Below are positions 36,417 through 43,939 of a stretch of 64,000 nucleotides of DNA, piece by piece. Source of the DNA: Streptomyces bambusae. Its GTDB lineage: Bacteria; Actinomycetota; Actinomycetes; Streptomycetales; Streptomycetaceae. The DNA lies in assembly GCF_019400985.1 (NCBI RefSeq), contig NZ_WTFF01000002.1, positions 1 to 64,000 on the forward strand. The letters run 5' to 3'. Within the stretch, counting starts at the first letter, position 1. Every line of letters starts with the position of its first letter. A program made the position numbers and the translations under genes. The notes below the pieces were generated by a model that did not search any database, was not told where the DNA came from, and worked only from the letters and a program-made list of their open reading frames with translations.

Positions 36417-37418
36417 ATGGCTCGCAGAGCAGCTCTCGCCCTCACCGCCGCCGCCCTTCTCGCCTCCTCGTCGCTGACCGCCTGCTCGACCGAGGGTCCG
36501 GCCGCCGGCTCCTCCTCGGGAGCCAAGGCGGGATCCGGCAAGACGATCACGCTCGGCTTCGCCCAGGTCGGCGCGGAGAGCGGTTGGCGCACCGCCAACA
36601 CCAAGTCCGTCCAGGAGGCGGCGAAGAAGGCCGGAATCACCCTCAAGTTCTCCGACGCGCAGCAGAAGCAGGAGAACCAGATCAAGGCGATCCGCACCTT
36701 CATCCAGCAGAAGGTCGACGTCATCGCCTTCTCGCCGGTCGTGGAGTCCGGCTGGGACCCGGTGCTGAAGGAGGCCAAGGACGCCGGCATCCCGGTCATC
36801 CTCACCGACCGTGCCGTGGACAGCAAGGACACCTCCCTCTACAAGACCTTCCTGGGCTCGGACTTCGTCAAGGAGGGCAAGTCCGCGGGCGAGTGGCTGA
36901 CCAGCGCGTACGCGAACGAGCAGGGCCCGGTCAACATCGTCGAACTCCAGGGCACCACGGGCTCCGCACCCGCCAACGACCGCAAGGCCGGCTTCGCCGA
37001 CGTCATCCGCGCCGACGGCAAGTTCAAGATCGTGGCCTCGCAGTCGGGCGACTTCACCCGCGCCAAGGGCAAGGAGGTCATGCAGGCGTTCCTGAAGTCC
37101 CAGAAGGACATCGACGTCCTCTACGCCCACAACGACGACATGGCCCTCGGCGCCATCCAGGCCATCGAGGAGTCCGGCAAGAAGCCCGGGACGGACATCA
37201 AGGTGATCTCGGTGGACGGGATCAAGGACGCCTTCGTCGCGATGACCGAGGGCAAGATCAACGTCGTGGTGGAGTGCAACCCGCTGCTCGGCGACCAGCT
37301 GATGGAGCTGACCAAGAAGGTCGCGGCAGGGGAGAGCGTGCCGCCTCGTGTCGAGACTCAGGAGGGTGTCTTCCCGCAGGACAAGGCCGCGGCCGCGCTG
37401 CCGTCCCGGAACTACTGA
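36417..37418 (+). CDS. Sugar-binding lipoprotein of a CUT2 importer (YtfQ-like; likely L-arabinose)
   Basis: A 333-residue lipoprotein: signal peptide and lipobox SSLTACSTE (Cys23), type I binding fold with ITLGFAQVGAESGWRTANTK, DVIAFSPVVESGWDPVLKEA, ILTDRAVDSKDTSLY and VLYAHNDDMALGAIQAIEES. GFAQVGAESGWR is the YtfQ signature; E. coli YtfQ binds galactofuranose but relatives bind L-arabinofuranose and other pentoses. ATG 36417 after GAAAGGA. In this location, divergent from araBA and under an AraR-type operator, L-arabinose is the best guess. Confidence 0.85.
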   Translation: MARRAALALTAAALLASSSLTACSTEGPAAGSSSGAKAGSGKTITLGFAQVGAESGWRTANTKSVQEAAKKAGITLKFSDAQQKQENQIKAIRTFIQQKVDVIAFSPVVESGWDPVLKEAKDAGIPVILTDRAVDSKDTSLYKTFLGSDFVKEGKSAGEWLTSAYANEQGPVNIVELQGTTGSAPANDRKAGFADVIRADGKFKIVASQSGDFTRAKGKEVMQAFLKSQKDIDVLYAHNDDMALGAIQAIEESGKKPGTDIKVISVDGIKDAFVAMTEGKINVVVECNPLLGDQLMELTKKVAAGESVPPRVETQEGVFPQDKAAAALPSRNY

Positions 37419-37513
37419 AACAGCAGGTTCCGGTGCGGGAGGAGGCCTGCCCCGGCTCCCCTCCTCCACCGTCCCGAGCCCGCTCCACCACCCCACCCAT
37501 GAGAGGAGGGCGG

Positions 37514-39073
37514 ATGGCAACCCCGCCCACCCCGCGGCCCACGGACTCCGGCGACCCGCAGCCGGTCCTGGAAGCCCAGGGCATCCGCAAGCAGTTCCCG
37601 GGCGTGCTCGCCCTCGACGGAGTCGCCCTTCGGCTCTTCCCCGGTGAGGTGCACGCCCTGATGGGCGAGAACGGCGCCGGGAAGTCCACCTTGATCAAGG
37701 TGCTCACCGGTGTCCACCCCGCCGACGGCGGCACCATCCTCGTCGACGGCCGGCCCCACGTGTTCGCGGACCCCCTCCAGGCGCAGCAGGCCGGAGTCAG
37801 CACCGTCTACCAGGAGGTCAACCTCTGCCCGAACATCTCGGTCGCCGAGAACGTCCTCATCGGGCGCGAACCGCGCCGGTTCGGTCTCATCCACTGGTCC
37901 GCGATGCGGCAGCGGGCGGCAGAGCTGCTGACGGAACTGGACCTCGGCCTGGACGTCACGAGTCTGCTCGGTTCGCACTCCCTGGCCGTGCAGCAACTGG
38001 TCGCCATCGTCCGGGCGGTGGACGTCTCGGCGAAGGTGCTCGTACTGGACGAACCGACCTCCAGCCTGGACCGCGAGGAGGTCGCCCAGCTCTTCACCCT
38101 GGTGCGGCGCCTGCGGGACCGCGGTGTGGCCATCCTGTTCGTCACGCACTTCCTCGACCAGGTGTTCGATCTCTGCGACCGCGTCACCATCCTGCGCAAC
38201 GGCCGCCTGGAAGGCGAGTACCCCATCGGCGAACTCACTCCGGTGACGCTCGTACAGCGCATGATCGGCGGAGAACTGGCCACCCTCGACCAGCTGTCCG
38301 TCCGTGCCCACGAGGAAGCCGCGCAGCGGGCGACCAGCGAGCCGTTCCTCCAGGCGCGACGGCTGACCCGCACGGGCTCGGTCGAACCGTACGACCTCGA
38401 CATCCATGCCGGCGAGGTCATCGGACTGGCCGGCCTCCTCGGCTCGGGCCGCACCGAAGTGGCGCGCCTCCTGTTCGGCGCGGACAGCGCGGACGCCGGA
38501 GAAGTGAGTATCGAGGGCAGGAAGGTACTCCTGCGCACCCCCCGCCACGCCATCGCCCGGGGCATCGCGTTCTGCTCCGAGAACCGCAAGTCCGAGGGGC
38601 TGGTGGGCGAGCTCACGGTCCGCGAGAACATCGTCCTGGCTCTGCAGGCCGCCCGTGGCTGGACCAGGCCGCTGTCCCGCACGAAACAGGACGAACTGGC
38701 ACGGCACTGGATCCAGGCCCTGGACATCCGCCCCGGCGACCCCGAAGCGCAGGTACGCCACCTCAGCGGAGGCAACCAGCAGAAGGTCCTCCTCGCGCGT
38801 TGGCTGCTGACCGCACCGCGGCTCCTGATCCTCGACGAACCCACCCGGGGCATCGACATCGGGGCCAAGGCGGAGATCCAGAAACTCGTGGCCCGCCTGG
38901 CGGGCGAAGGCACAGCCGTGCTGTTCATCTCGGCGGAACTCGAAGAGGTCCTGCGCCTGAGCCACCGTATCGCCGTGCTCCGCGACCACCGCATGGTGGC
39001 CACCCTCACGAACGACGACACCGTCACGCCCGAACGCCTCCTCACGACCATCGCCACCGGAGCGGACTCATGA
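37514..39073 (+). CDS. CUT2 sugar ABC ATP-binding protein (YtfR-like)
   Basis: A 519-residue tandem ATPase. First domain: [20 protein letters not shown], signature SLAVQQLVAIVRAVD and KVLVLDEPTSSLDREEVA. Second domain: degenerate P-loop [32 protein letters not shown] and [18 protein letters not shown]. Start ATG 37514 preceded by GGAGGG (ATG 37499 in frame is possible). Its stop overlaps the next start as ATGA. Confidence 0.9.
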   Translation: MATPPTPRPTDSGDPQPVLEAQGIRKQFPGVLALDGVALRLFPGEVHALMGENGAGKSTLIKVLTGVHPADGGTILVDGRPHVFADPLQAQQAGVSTVYQEVNLCPNISVAENVLIGREPRRFGLIHWSAMRQRAAELLTELDLGLDVTSLLGSHSLAVQQLVAIVRAVDVSAKVLVLDEPTSSLDREEVAQLFTLVRRLRDRGVAILFVTHFLDQVFDLCDRVTILRNGRLEGEYPIGELTPVTLVQRMIGGELATLDQLSVRAHEEAAQRATSEPFLQARRLTRTGSVEPYDLDIHAGEVIGLAGLLGSGRTEVARLLFGADSADAGEVSIEGRKVLLRTPRHAIARGIAFCSENRKSEGLVGELTVRENIVLALQAARGWTRPLSRTKQDELARHWIQALDIRPGDPEAQVRHLSGGNQQKVLLARWLLTAPRLLILDEPTRGIDIGAKAEIQKLVARLAGEGTAVLFISAELEEVLRLSHRIAVLRDHRMVATLTNDDTVTPERLLTTIATGADS

Positions 39074-40170
39074 CCACCCAGCCTGCCAAGTCCGAGGCGG
39101 TCGGCGGAATCGGGAGACGCCTGGCCGGCCACCGCCTGCTGTGGCCCGCGCTCATCCTGCTCGCGCTGCTCCTCGGCAACCTCGCGTTCCACCACGACTT
39201 CTTCTCCGTCCGCGTACGCGACGGCCACCTCTACGGCAGCCTCATCGACATCCTCCAGTTCGGCGCGCCCCTCACCCTCGTGGCGCTCGGCATGACCCTC
39301 GTCATCGCCACCCGCGGCATCGACCTCTCGGTGGGTTCCACCGTCGCCATCGCCGGCGCCCTCGCCTGTGGGCACATCTCCACCGCCGCGCATCCCGGCA
39401 GTGTCGCCACCATGCTCACGGCGGTCGCCCTCGCGCTCGGCGTCGCCCTCGTACTGGGCCTCGCCAACGGCTTCCTGGTGTCCGGGCTGGGGGTGCAGCC
39501 CATCGTGGCCACCTTGATCCTCATGGTCGCGGGCCGCGGCGTCGCCCAGCTGATCACCGGCGGCCAGATCGTCACGGTGACCAGCGCCCCCTACAAGATG
39601 ATCGGCGGCGGCTACTGGCTGACCTTCCCGTTCGCCGTCCTCCTGGCCACCGCCCTCGTCGCGTTCACCGGCTTCGTCACCCGTCGCAGCGCGCTCGGCA
39701 TGCTGATCGAGTCCGTAGGCGGCAACCCCTCCGCCAGCCGCCTGGTCGGCATCCGCGCCGGCGGGCTGCTCGCCCTGGTCTACGTCTTCAGCGCGCTGTG
39801 TGCCGCCGTCGCCGGGCTGATGATCAGCTCCAACGTCTCCAGCGCCGACGGCAACAACGCCGGCCTGTGGATCGAACTCGACGCGATCCTCGCCGTCGTC
39901 GTCGGCGGCACCGCCCTGACCGGAGGACGCTTCTCCCTCGGCGGCACCGTCCTGGGCGCACTGATCATCCAGACCCTGTCCACCACCGTCTACAGCCTCG
40001 GCGTCCCACCCGAGACCACCCTCGTCTTCAAGGCCTTCGTCGTCATCGTCGTCTGCCTCGTGCAGTCCCCGGTCTTCCGGGCGAAGGTCCTGCGCCGCCG
40101 CAGGACGACCACTCCCCGATCCCACACCACGGCGGGCACCGCCCCGCAGCAGCAGGAGGTACGCGCATGA
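39070..40170 (+). CDS. CUT2 sugar ABC permease 1 (YtfT-like)
   Basis: A 366-residue BPD_transp_2 permease with about nine membrane segments. LVALGMTLVIATRGIDLSVG and FLVSGLGVQPIVATLILMVA are family motifs; GGTALTGGRFSLGGTVLGAL near the C-terminus. Begins in the ATGA overlap with the ATPase gene and ends in an ATGA overlap with the next permease, so all are translationally coupled. The protein ends with an unstructured basic/Gln tail. Confidence 0.9.
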   Translation: MTTQPAKSEAVGGIGRRLAGHRLLWPALILLALLLGNLAFHHDFFSVRVRDGHLYGSLIDILQFGAPLTLVALGMTLVIATRGIDLSVGSTVAIAGALACGHISTAAHPGSVATMLTAVALALGVALVLGLANGFLVSGLGVQPIVATLILMVAGRGVAQLITGGQIVTVTSAPYKMIGGGYWLTFPFAVLLATALVAFTGFVTRRSALGMLIESVGGNPSASRLVGIRAGGLLALVYVFSALCAAVAGLMISSNVSSADGNNAGLWIELDAILAVVVGGTALTGGRFSLGGTVLGALIIQTLSTTVYSLGVPPETTLVFKAFVVIVVCLVQSPVFRAKVLRRRRTTTPRSHTTAGTAPQQQEVRA

Positions 40171-41189
40171 GTACCGGCACCGCGAGCGCCGCCGCTGGGC
40201 TCACCCGCCCCTTCGCGACGGTGTCCCCGCGCACCCGCACCCGTATCCCACTGATCGTCACGGCCGTCCTGCTGCTCGTCATGTTCGGCGTCGGATCGGT
40301 GCGCTACGAGGGCTTCCTCTCCGCGCAAGTCGTGCTGAACCTGCTGATCGACAACGGATTCCTCCTGGTCGTCGCGGTCGGGGCGACCTTCGTCATCCTC
40401 ACCGGCGGCATCGATCTGTCCGTCGGCTCCATGGTGGCCCTGTCGACCACGCTCACCGCCTGGCTGGTCGAGTCGCACGGCTGGCCCCTGGCCGCCGTCA
40501 TTCCGCTGGTCCTGCTGGTCGGCGCCGCGAGCGGGACGCTCATGGGCTGGATCATCCACACCTTCGAGATCCAGCCGTTCATCGTCACCCTGGCCGGCAT
40601 GTTCCTCGCCCGCGGGCTCTGCTACACGATCAGCACCGAATCCATCACGATCAGCGACCCCACCACGGCGGGAATCGCGCAGACCCGGCTGTACGGCCCG
40701 GGGGGACTGTTCGTCTCGATCCCGGTGGTCATCGCCCTGGCCGTGCTGGTGACCGCCTTCGTCGTGCTGCACCACACGCGCTTCGGCCGCAACGTGTACG
40801 CGCTGGGCGGGAACGAGTCCTCCGCACGCCTGATGGGCCTTCCGGTGGGCTCCACCAAGATCGCCGTATACGCCGTCAGCGGCCTGTGCTCCGCACTCGG
40901 CGGCGTCCTGCTGACCTTCTACATGCTCTCCGGCTACGCCCTTCACGCCATGGGCATGGAACTCGACGCGATCGCCGCCACCGTGATCGGCGGCACGCTG
41001 CTGACCGGAGGCTCCGGCTTCGTCCTGGGCACCGCCCTCGGCGTCCTCGTCCTCGGCATGATCCAGACGGTCGTCAACTTCCAGGGCACGCTCAGCTCCT
41101 GGTGGACCCGGATCGTCATCGGCGCCCTGCTGCTCGTGTTCATCGTGCTGCAACGTCTGATGAGCGGCCGCCGCCCCGCCGCCGACTGA
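40167..41189 (+). CDS. CUT2 sugar ABC permease 2 (YjfF-like)
   Basis: A 340-residue second permease of the same importer. LVVAVGATFVILTGGIDLSV, IIHTFEIQPFIVTLAGMFLA and YALGGNESSARLMGLPVGST are typical of YjfF. Two different permeases with one ATPase is the arrangement of the E. coli ytfQRT-yjfF system. It is directly followed (68 nt) by a fragment of galM. Confidence 0.9.
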   Translation: MSTGTASAAAGLTRPFATVSPRTRTRIPLIVTAVLLLVMFGVGSVRYEGFLSAQVVLNLLIDNGFLLVVAVGATFVILTGGIDLSVGSMVALSTTLTAWLVESHGWPLAAVIPLVLLVGAASGTLMGWIIHTFEIQPFIVTLAGMFLARGLCYTISTESITISDPTTAGIAQTRLYGPGGLFVSIPVVIALAVLVTAFVVLHHTRFGRNVYALGGNESSARLMGLPVGSTKIAVYAVSGLCSALGGVLLTFYMLSGYALHAMGMELDAIAATVIGGTLLTGGSGFVLGTALGVLVLGMIQTVVNFQGTLSSWWTRIVIGALLLVFIVLQRLMSGRRPAAD

Positions 41190-41257
41190 CTCCGGCTCCG
41201 CAGCCCGTCAGCCCGTCCGCGCTCGCGTGCTGTCCGCGGACGGGCCGCCCCCTGCGA

Positions 41258-41377
41258 CTGGACGCCCGGCCCTTCCCGGACTCCCCGAGCCGCCCCGACT
41301 GCCCGATGGTCCTCCTGCGCCCGGGCGAGCTGTACCGGTCGACCACGATCCACAGCTTCGCCACGGTCACCGCCTGA
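41258..41377 (+). pseudogene. 3' remnant of an aldose 1-epimerase (galM)
   Basis: The last 39 codons read LDARPFPDSPSRPDCPMVLL then RPGELYRSTTIHSF and stop at 41377. This aligns with LETQRFPDSPNRPEYPSTYL and RPGEEYRSTTAYRF at the end of the intact galM at 12671-13783. Upstream, 41190-41257 shows no further homology; everything before the last tenth of the gene is lost. It shows that the importer operon once carried its own mutarotase. Confidence 0.8.
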
Positions 41378-41418
41378 GAGGGCGGGCCGGTTCTGTCCGC
41401 CGCCCCGGGCGGTGGGGG

Positions 41419-42495
41419 TCATTCGCCGGGTGGAGCGATCCTGCGGGCCGTACTGGCGCGCACGATGAGCTCGGGCGCCACCACCAGGTGTGTCGACTCG
41501 TCGGTCCGGCCTTCGATGTGGTCCAGGAGCAAGCCGATGCTGTCGCGGCCGAGCGAGGCGAAGTCCTGACGGATCGTCGTCAGCGGGGGTGGGAAGAACT
41601 CCGCCTCGGGGATGTCGTCGAAGCCGGCCACCGCTACGTCCTCCGGCGTGCGCAGGCCCGCTTCCCGCAAGGCCCTCAGGACACCGAGGGCCATCTGGTC
41701 GTTGGCGACGAACACCGCGGTGAGGCCCGCTCCCTGCCCTCGTGACGCCCGTACCCGCCCCGCGAGCTGCTGGCCTGCCTGGTATCCCGACAGCGGACTC
41801 CAGTCGCCGCGCAGCAGGGGTGGCACCTCGGCGCCGGCATCGCGCAGCGCTTCCTCCCACCCCTGTGTGCGGGCCTCGCTCTCGAGCCAGTCGGGAGGGC
41901 CTGCGACGTGCCACACGGTGGCGTGGCCCGAGGCGAGGAGATGTTCCGTGATCAGGCGAGCGCCGAGGTTCTGGTCCAGCGACACCCCCGGCAGGTCCAG
42001 GGTGTGGCCGCCTTCCACGGTGACCACCGGGCACGGTGCTTCCAATGCCGCCAGGGCCCTCACCGCGGCGCGTTGGGGAGTGACGGCGACGATCCCCTCC
42101 ACGCCCCACCCGGCGAGGTGCTGCATGGCCTCGGCGAGGGCCGTCTGCGTGGCCGTCCGGAGCGTGACGGCGGACGTCAGATAGCCCCGGTCCCGAGCCG
42201 CCTCCTGAACTCCCGCCACGGTGCTGGCGGGCCCGTGCAGAGTGGTGTTCACCGCGATGACGCCCAGTGTGTGGGTCCGGCGAGTGGCCAGGGCCCGGGC
42301 CGCCGAGTTGCGGCGGTACCCCAGCTGCTCGATGACCTGCGTCACCGCGGCCCGGGTCTTGGCGCTGACGTTCGGGTGGTCGCTGAGCACCCGTGAAACG
42401 GTCTGATGGGACACGCCGGCGACGCGCGCGACGTCCGTCATCGTGGGCGCGCGCGAGACGTCTGGGAGCTGGGTCAACTCTCTTCCTTTCCTCAT
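41419..42495 (-). CDS. LacI-family arabinose regulator (AraR-type)
   Basis: A 358-residue LacI protein: helix-turn-helix MTDVARVAGVSHQTVSRVLS, hinge RRNSAARALATRRTHTLGVI, effector domain with LPGVSLDQNLGARLITEHLL, AVFVANDQMALGVLRALREA and VAGFDDIPEAEFFPPPLTTI. ATG 42495 (another in-frame start at 42513). Divergent from araD, with two TGTTNGCG-type palindromes in the shared region, and flanking the importer. Its recognition helix is identical to that of the regulator at 11072, so both probably bind the same palindrome class. Streptomyces arabinose control by a LacI-type AraR is consistent with this. Confidence 0.87.
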   Translation of the reverse strand: MRKGRELTQLPDVSRAPTMTDVARVAGVSHQTVSRVLSDHPNVSAKTRAAVTQVIEQLGYRRNSAARALATRRTHTLGVIAVNTTLHGPASTVAGVQEAARDRGYLTSAVTLRTATQTALAEAMQHLAGWGVEGIVAVTPQRAAVRALAALEAPCPVVTVEGGHTLDLPGVSLDQNLGARLITEHLLASGHATVWHVAGPPDWLESEARTQGWEEALRDAGAEVPPLLRGDWSPLSGYQAGQQLAGRVRASRGQGAGLTAVFVANDQMALGVLRALREAGLRTPEDVAVAGFDDIPEAEFFPPPLTTIRQDFASLGRDSIGLLLDHIEGRTDESTHLVVAPELIVRASTARRIAPPGE

Positions 42496-42579
42496 CGAGC
42501 GGCCTTCCCTCAAGGTATCGAACCGGCCGCGGCCCGCACACGTCTCGGACCGACCGGGAGATTGTCGACCAGGTATCGA

Positions 42580-42593
42580 TGTTGGCGTTCACA
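42580..42593. promoter_or_regulatory. LacI/AraR-type operator near the araR promoter
   Basis: TGTTGGCGTTCACA; imperfect palindrome of the same class, 85 nt upstream of araR and overlapping a minus-strand CATAAT that could be its -10. Confidence 0.6.
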
Positions 42594-42642
42594 TTATGCA
42601 GCGTTGACCGCAAGGTGTGGGCGGGAAACTGTGTCGTAGCTC

Positions 42643-42672
42643 TTGAGATCTGTGCTTGTTAGCGCTCACAAT
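42643..42672 (+). promoter_or_regulatory. araD promoter with operator
   Basis: TTGAGA (42643-42648), 18 nt, CACAAT (42667-42672); TTGTTAGCGCTCACAA at 42656-42671 covers the -10. Same layout as the importer promoter at 36200. Confidence 0.8.
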
Positions 42673-42752
42673 TTTACGGGGAGCCTGCCGGACCGCGCTG
42701 CAGGAAACCGCCGCCCATGTGCCGCCTGTGTCGCAGAGACGGAGAGAACGTA

Positions 42753-43490
42753 GTGAGTGAGAGCAGCCTCAAGGACCTCCGCCGCGAGGTGCTCGCGGCC
42801 AACCTGCGCATCCCGGAAGCCGGCCTGGCCACCCTCACCTGGGGAAACGTCAGCGGAGTGGATCGAGACGCCGGCGTCTTCGTCATCAAGCCGTCCGGGG
42901 TCTCCTACGCCGACCTCACCGAGGAGGACCTGGTGGCGGTGGCGCTGGAGGACGGGCGGGTCGTCGACGGGCACCTCAGGCCGTCCACCGACACCGAAAC
43001 CCATCGGTGCCTCTACCGGGCCTTCCCCTCCATCGGTGGTGTCACCCACACGCACTCGGCGCATGCGGTCGCCTTCGCCCAGGCGCGCCGCCCGATCCCC
43101 GTGCTCGGTACGACACACGCGGACACCTTCAACGGGCCGGTCCCCGTGACGGCGGACCTCACCGCCGAGCAGTGCGCGCAGGACTACGAGTACAACACCG
43201 GACAGGTGATCGTCGCCCGGCTGGACGGCGACCCCCGTCGGGCCGACGAGGTCCCCGGAGCGCTCGTCTCACGACACGGCCCCTTCACCTGGGGCGCCAC
43301 CGCGAAGGCTGCGCTGGAGAACGCCATCGTCTGCGAGGCCGTGGCGGAGATGGCGCTGCACACGCTGGCGCTGGGCTCCCGCCTCGGGGACACCTCCGAG
43401 CCGCCGAGGCATCTGCTGGAGCGGCACTTCACCCGCAAGCACGGACCGGACGCCTATTACGGCAACGTCCCTCACGCCCGGGGCGTCTGA
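42753..43490 (+). CDS. araD: L-ribulose-5-phosphate 4-epimerase
   Basis: A 245-residue class II aldolase-fold enzyme that makes D-xylulose-5-phosphate, the last step of arabinose catabolism. LTWGNVSGVDRDAGVFVIKP and SGVSYADLTEEDLVAV, zinc ligands in GGVTHTHSAHAVAFAQ with the third His in LHTLALG region, Asp in STDTETHRCLYRAFP. GTG 42753 follows GGAGAGA by 6 nt; an in-frame ATG at 42717 would add 12 residues without homology. Separated from araBA but under the same operator class. Confidence 0.94.
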   Translation: MSESSLKDLRREVLAANLRIPEAGLATLTWGNVSGVDRDAGVFVIKPSGVSYADLTEEDLVAVALEDGRVVDGHLRPSTDTETHRCLYRAFPSIGGVTHTHSAHAVAFAQARRPIPVLGTTHADTFNGPVPVTADLTAEQCAQDYEYNTGQVIVARLDGDPRRADEVPGALVSRHGPFTWGATAKAALENAIVCEAVAEMALHTLALGSRLGDTSEPPRHLLERHFTRKHGPDAYYGNVPHARGV

Positions 43491-43862
43491 GGCCGCGCAC
43501 CGCCGAACCGGCACATGAGTCGTGCCGTCGGAGGCCACTGCGGTCCGGCGGCCGTCGAGCACGCATCGCGCTGTGGCGCCGTGAAGCCCGCGCGGGAGGG
43601 GCGGCGCCCGGGGGTTCTCCGCGGTGAGGCGGACGGCCGGCACGCCCGCCGGGGCGCGACCTCGTCCGCAAGCCGGCCGCCTGGCCGGCGCCGAAGCCCC
43701 GCAGCTGCCGGCGCAACCTGCCCGCGTCCGTCAGCGCGACGGCCGACGCCGTACCGGACGGTGCCGCGTCCACGTGGTGCACGACTCGAGCCGGTGGTCC
43801 AGCGACGTCCAGGTCGACCTGCCCGGGGACGAGTCCGCCAACTGTCCCCAGAACCGCGGTAC
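43491..43862. other. Intergenic stretch with no recognisable gene
   Basis: About 370 nt between araD and the GH9 promoter. Several short open frames exist on both strands, but none has family motifs or a good ribosome site. It may be decayed coding DNA; I could not identify a source. Confidence 0.4.
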
Positions 43863-43906
43863 TTGACGGGCCGTCCGACGGCTGGCTTTGATTGGGAGCG
43901 CTCCCA
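43863..43906 (+). promoter_or_regulatory. GH9 promoter with perfect CebR operator
   Basis: TTGACG (43863-43868), 18 nt, TTTGAT (43887-43892), then TGGGAGCGCTCCCA (43893-43906). Same order as at the GH48 gene. Confidence 0.85.
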
Positions 43907-43939
43907 CCCGTGTCCCGCCCACCAAGGAAGGCTCCACCC

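Noticed and set aside
43624-43866. Short plus-strand frame between araD and the GH9 gene
   Set aside because: No Shine-Dalgarno, no homology that I recognise, and biased composition; left as unassigned intergenic DNA.
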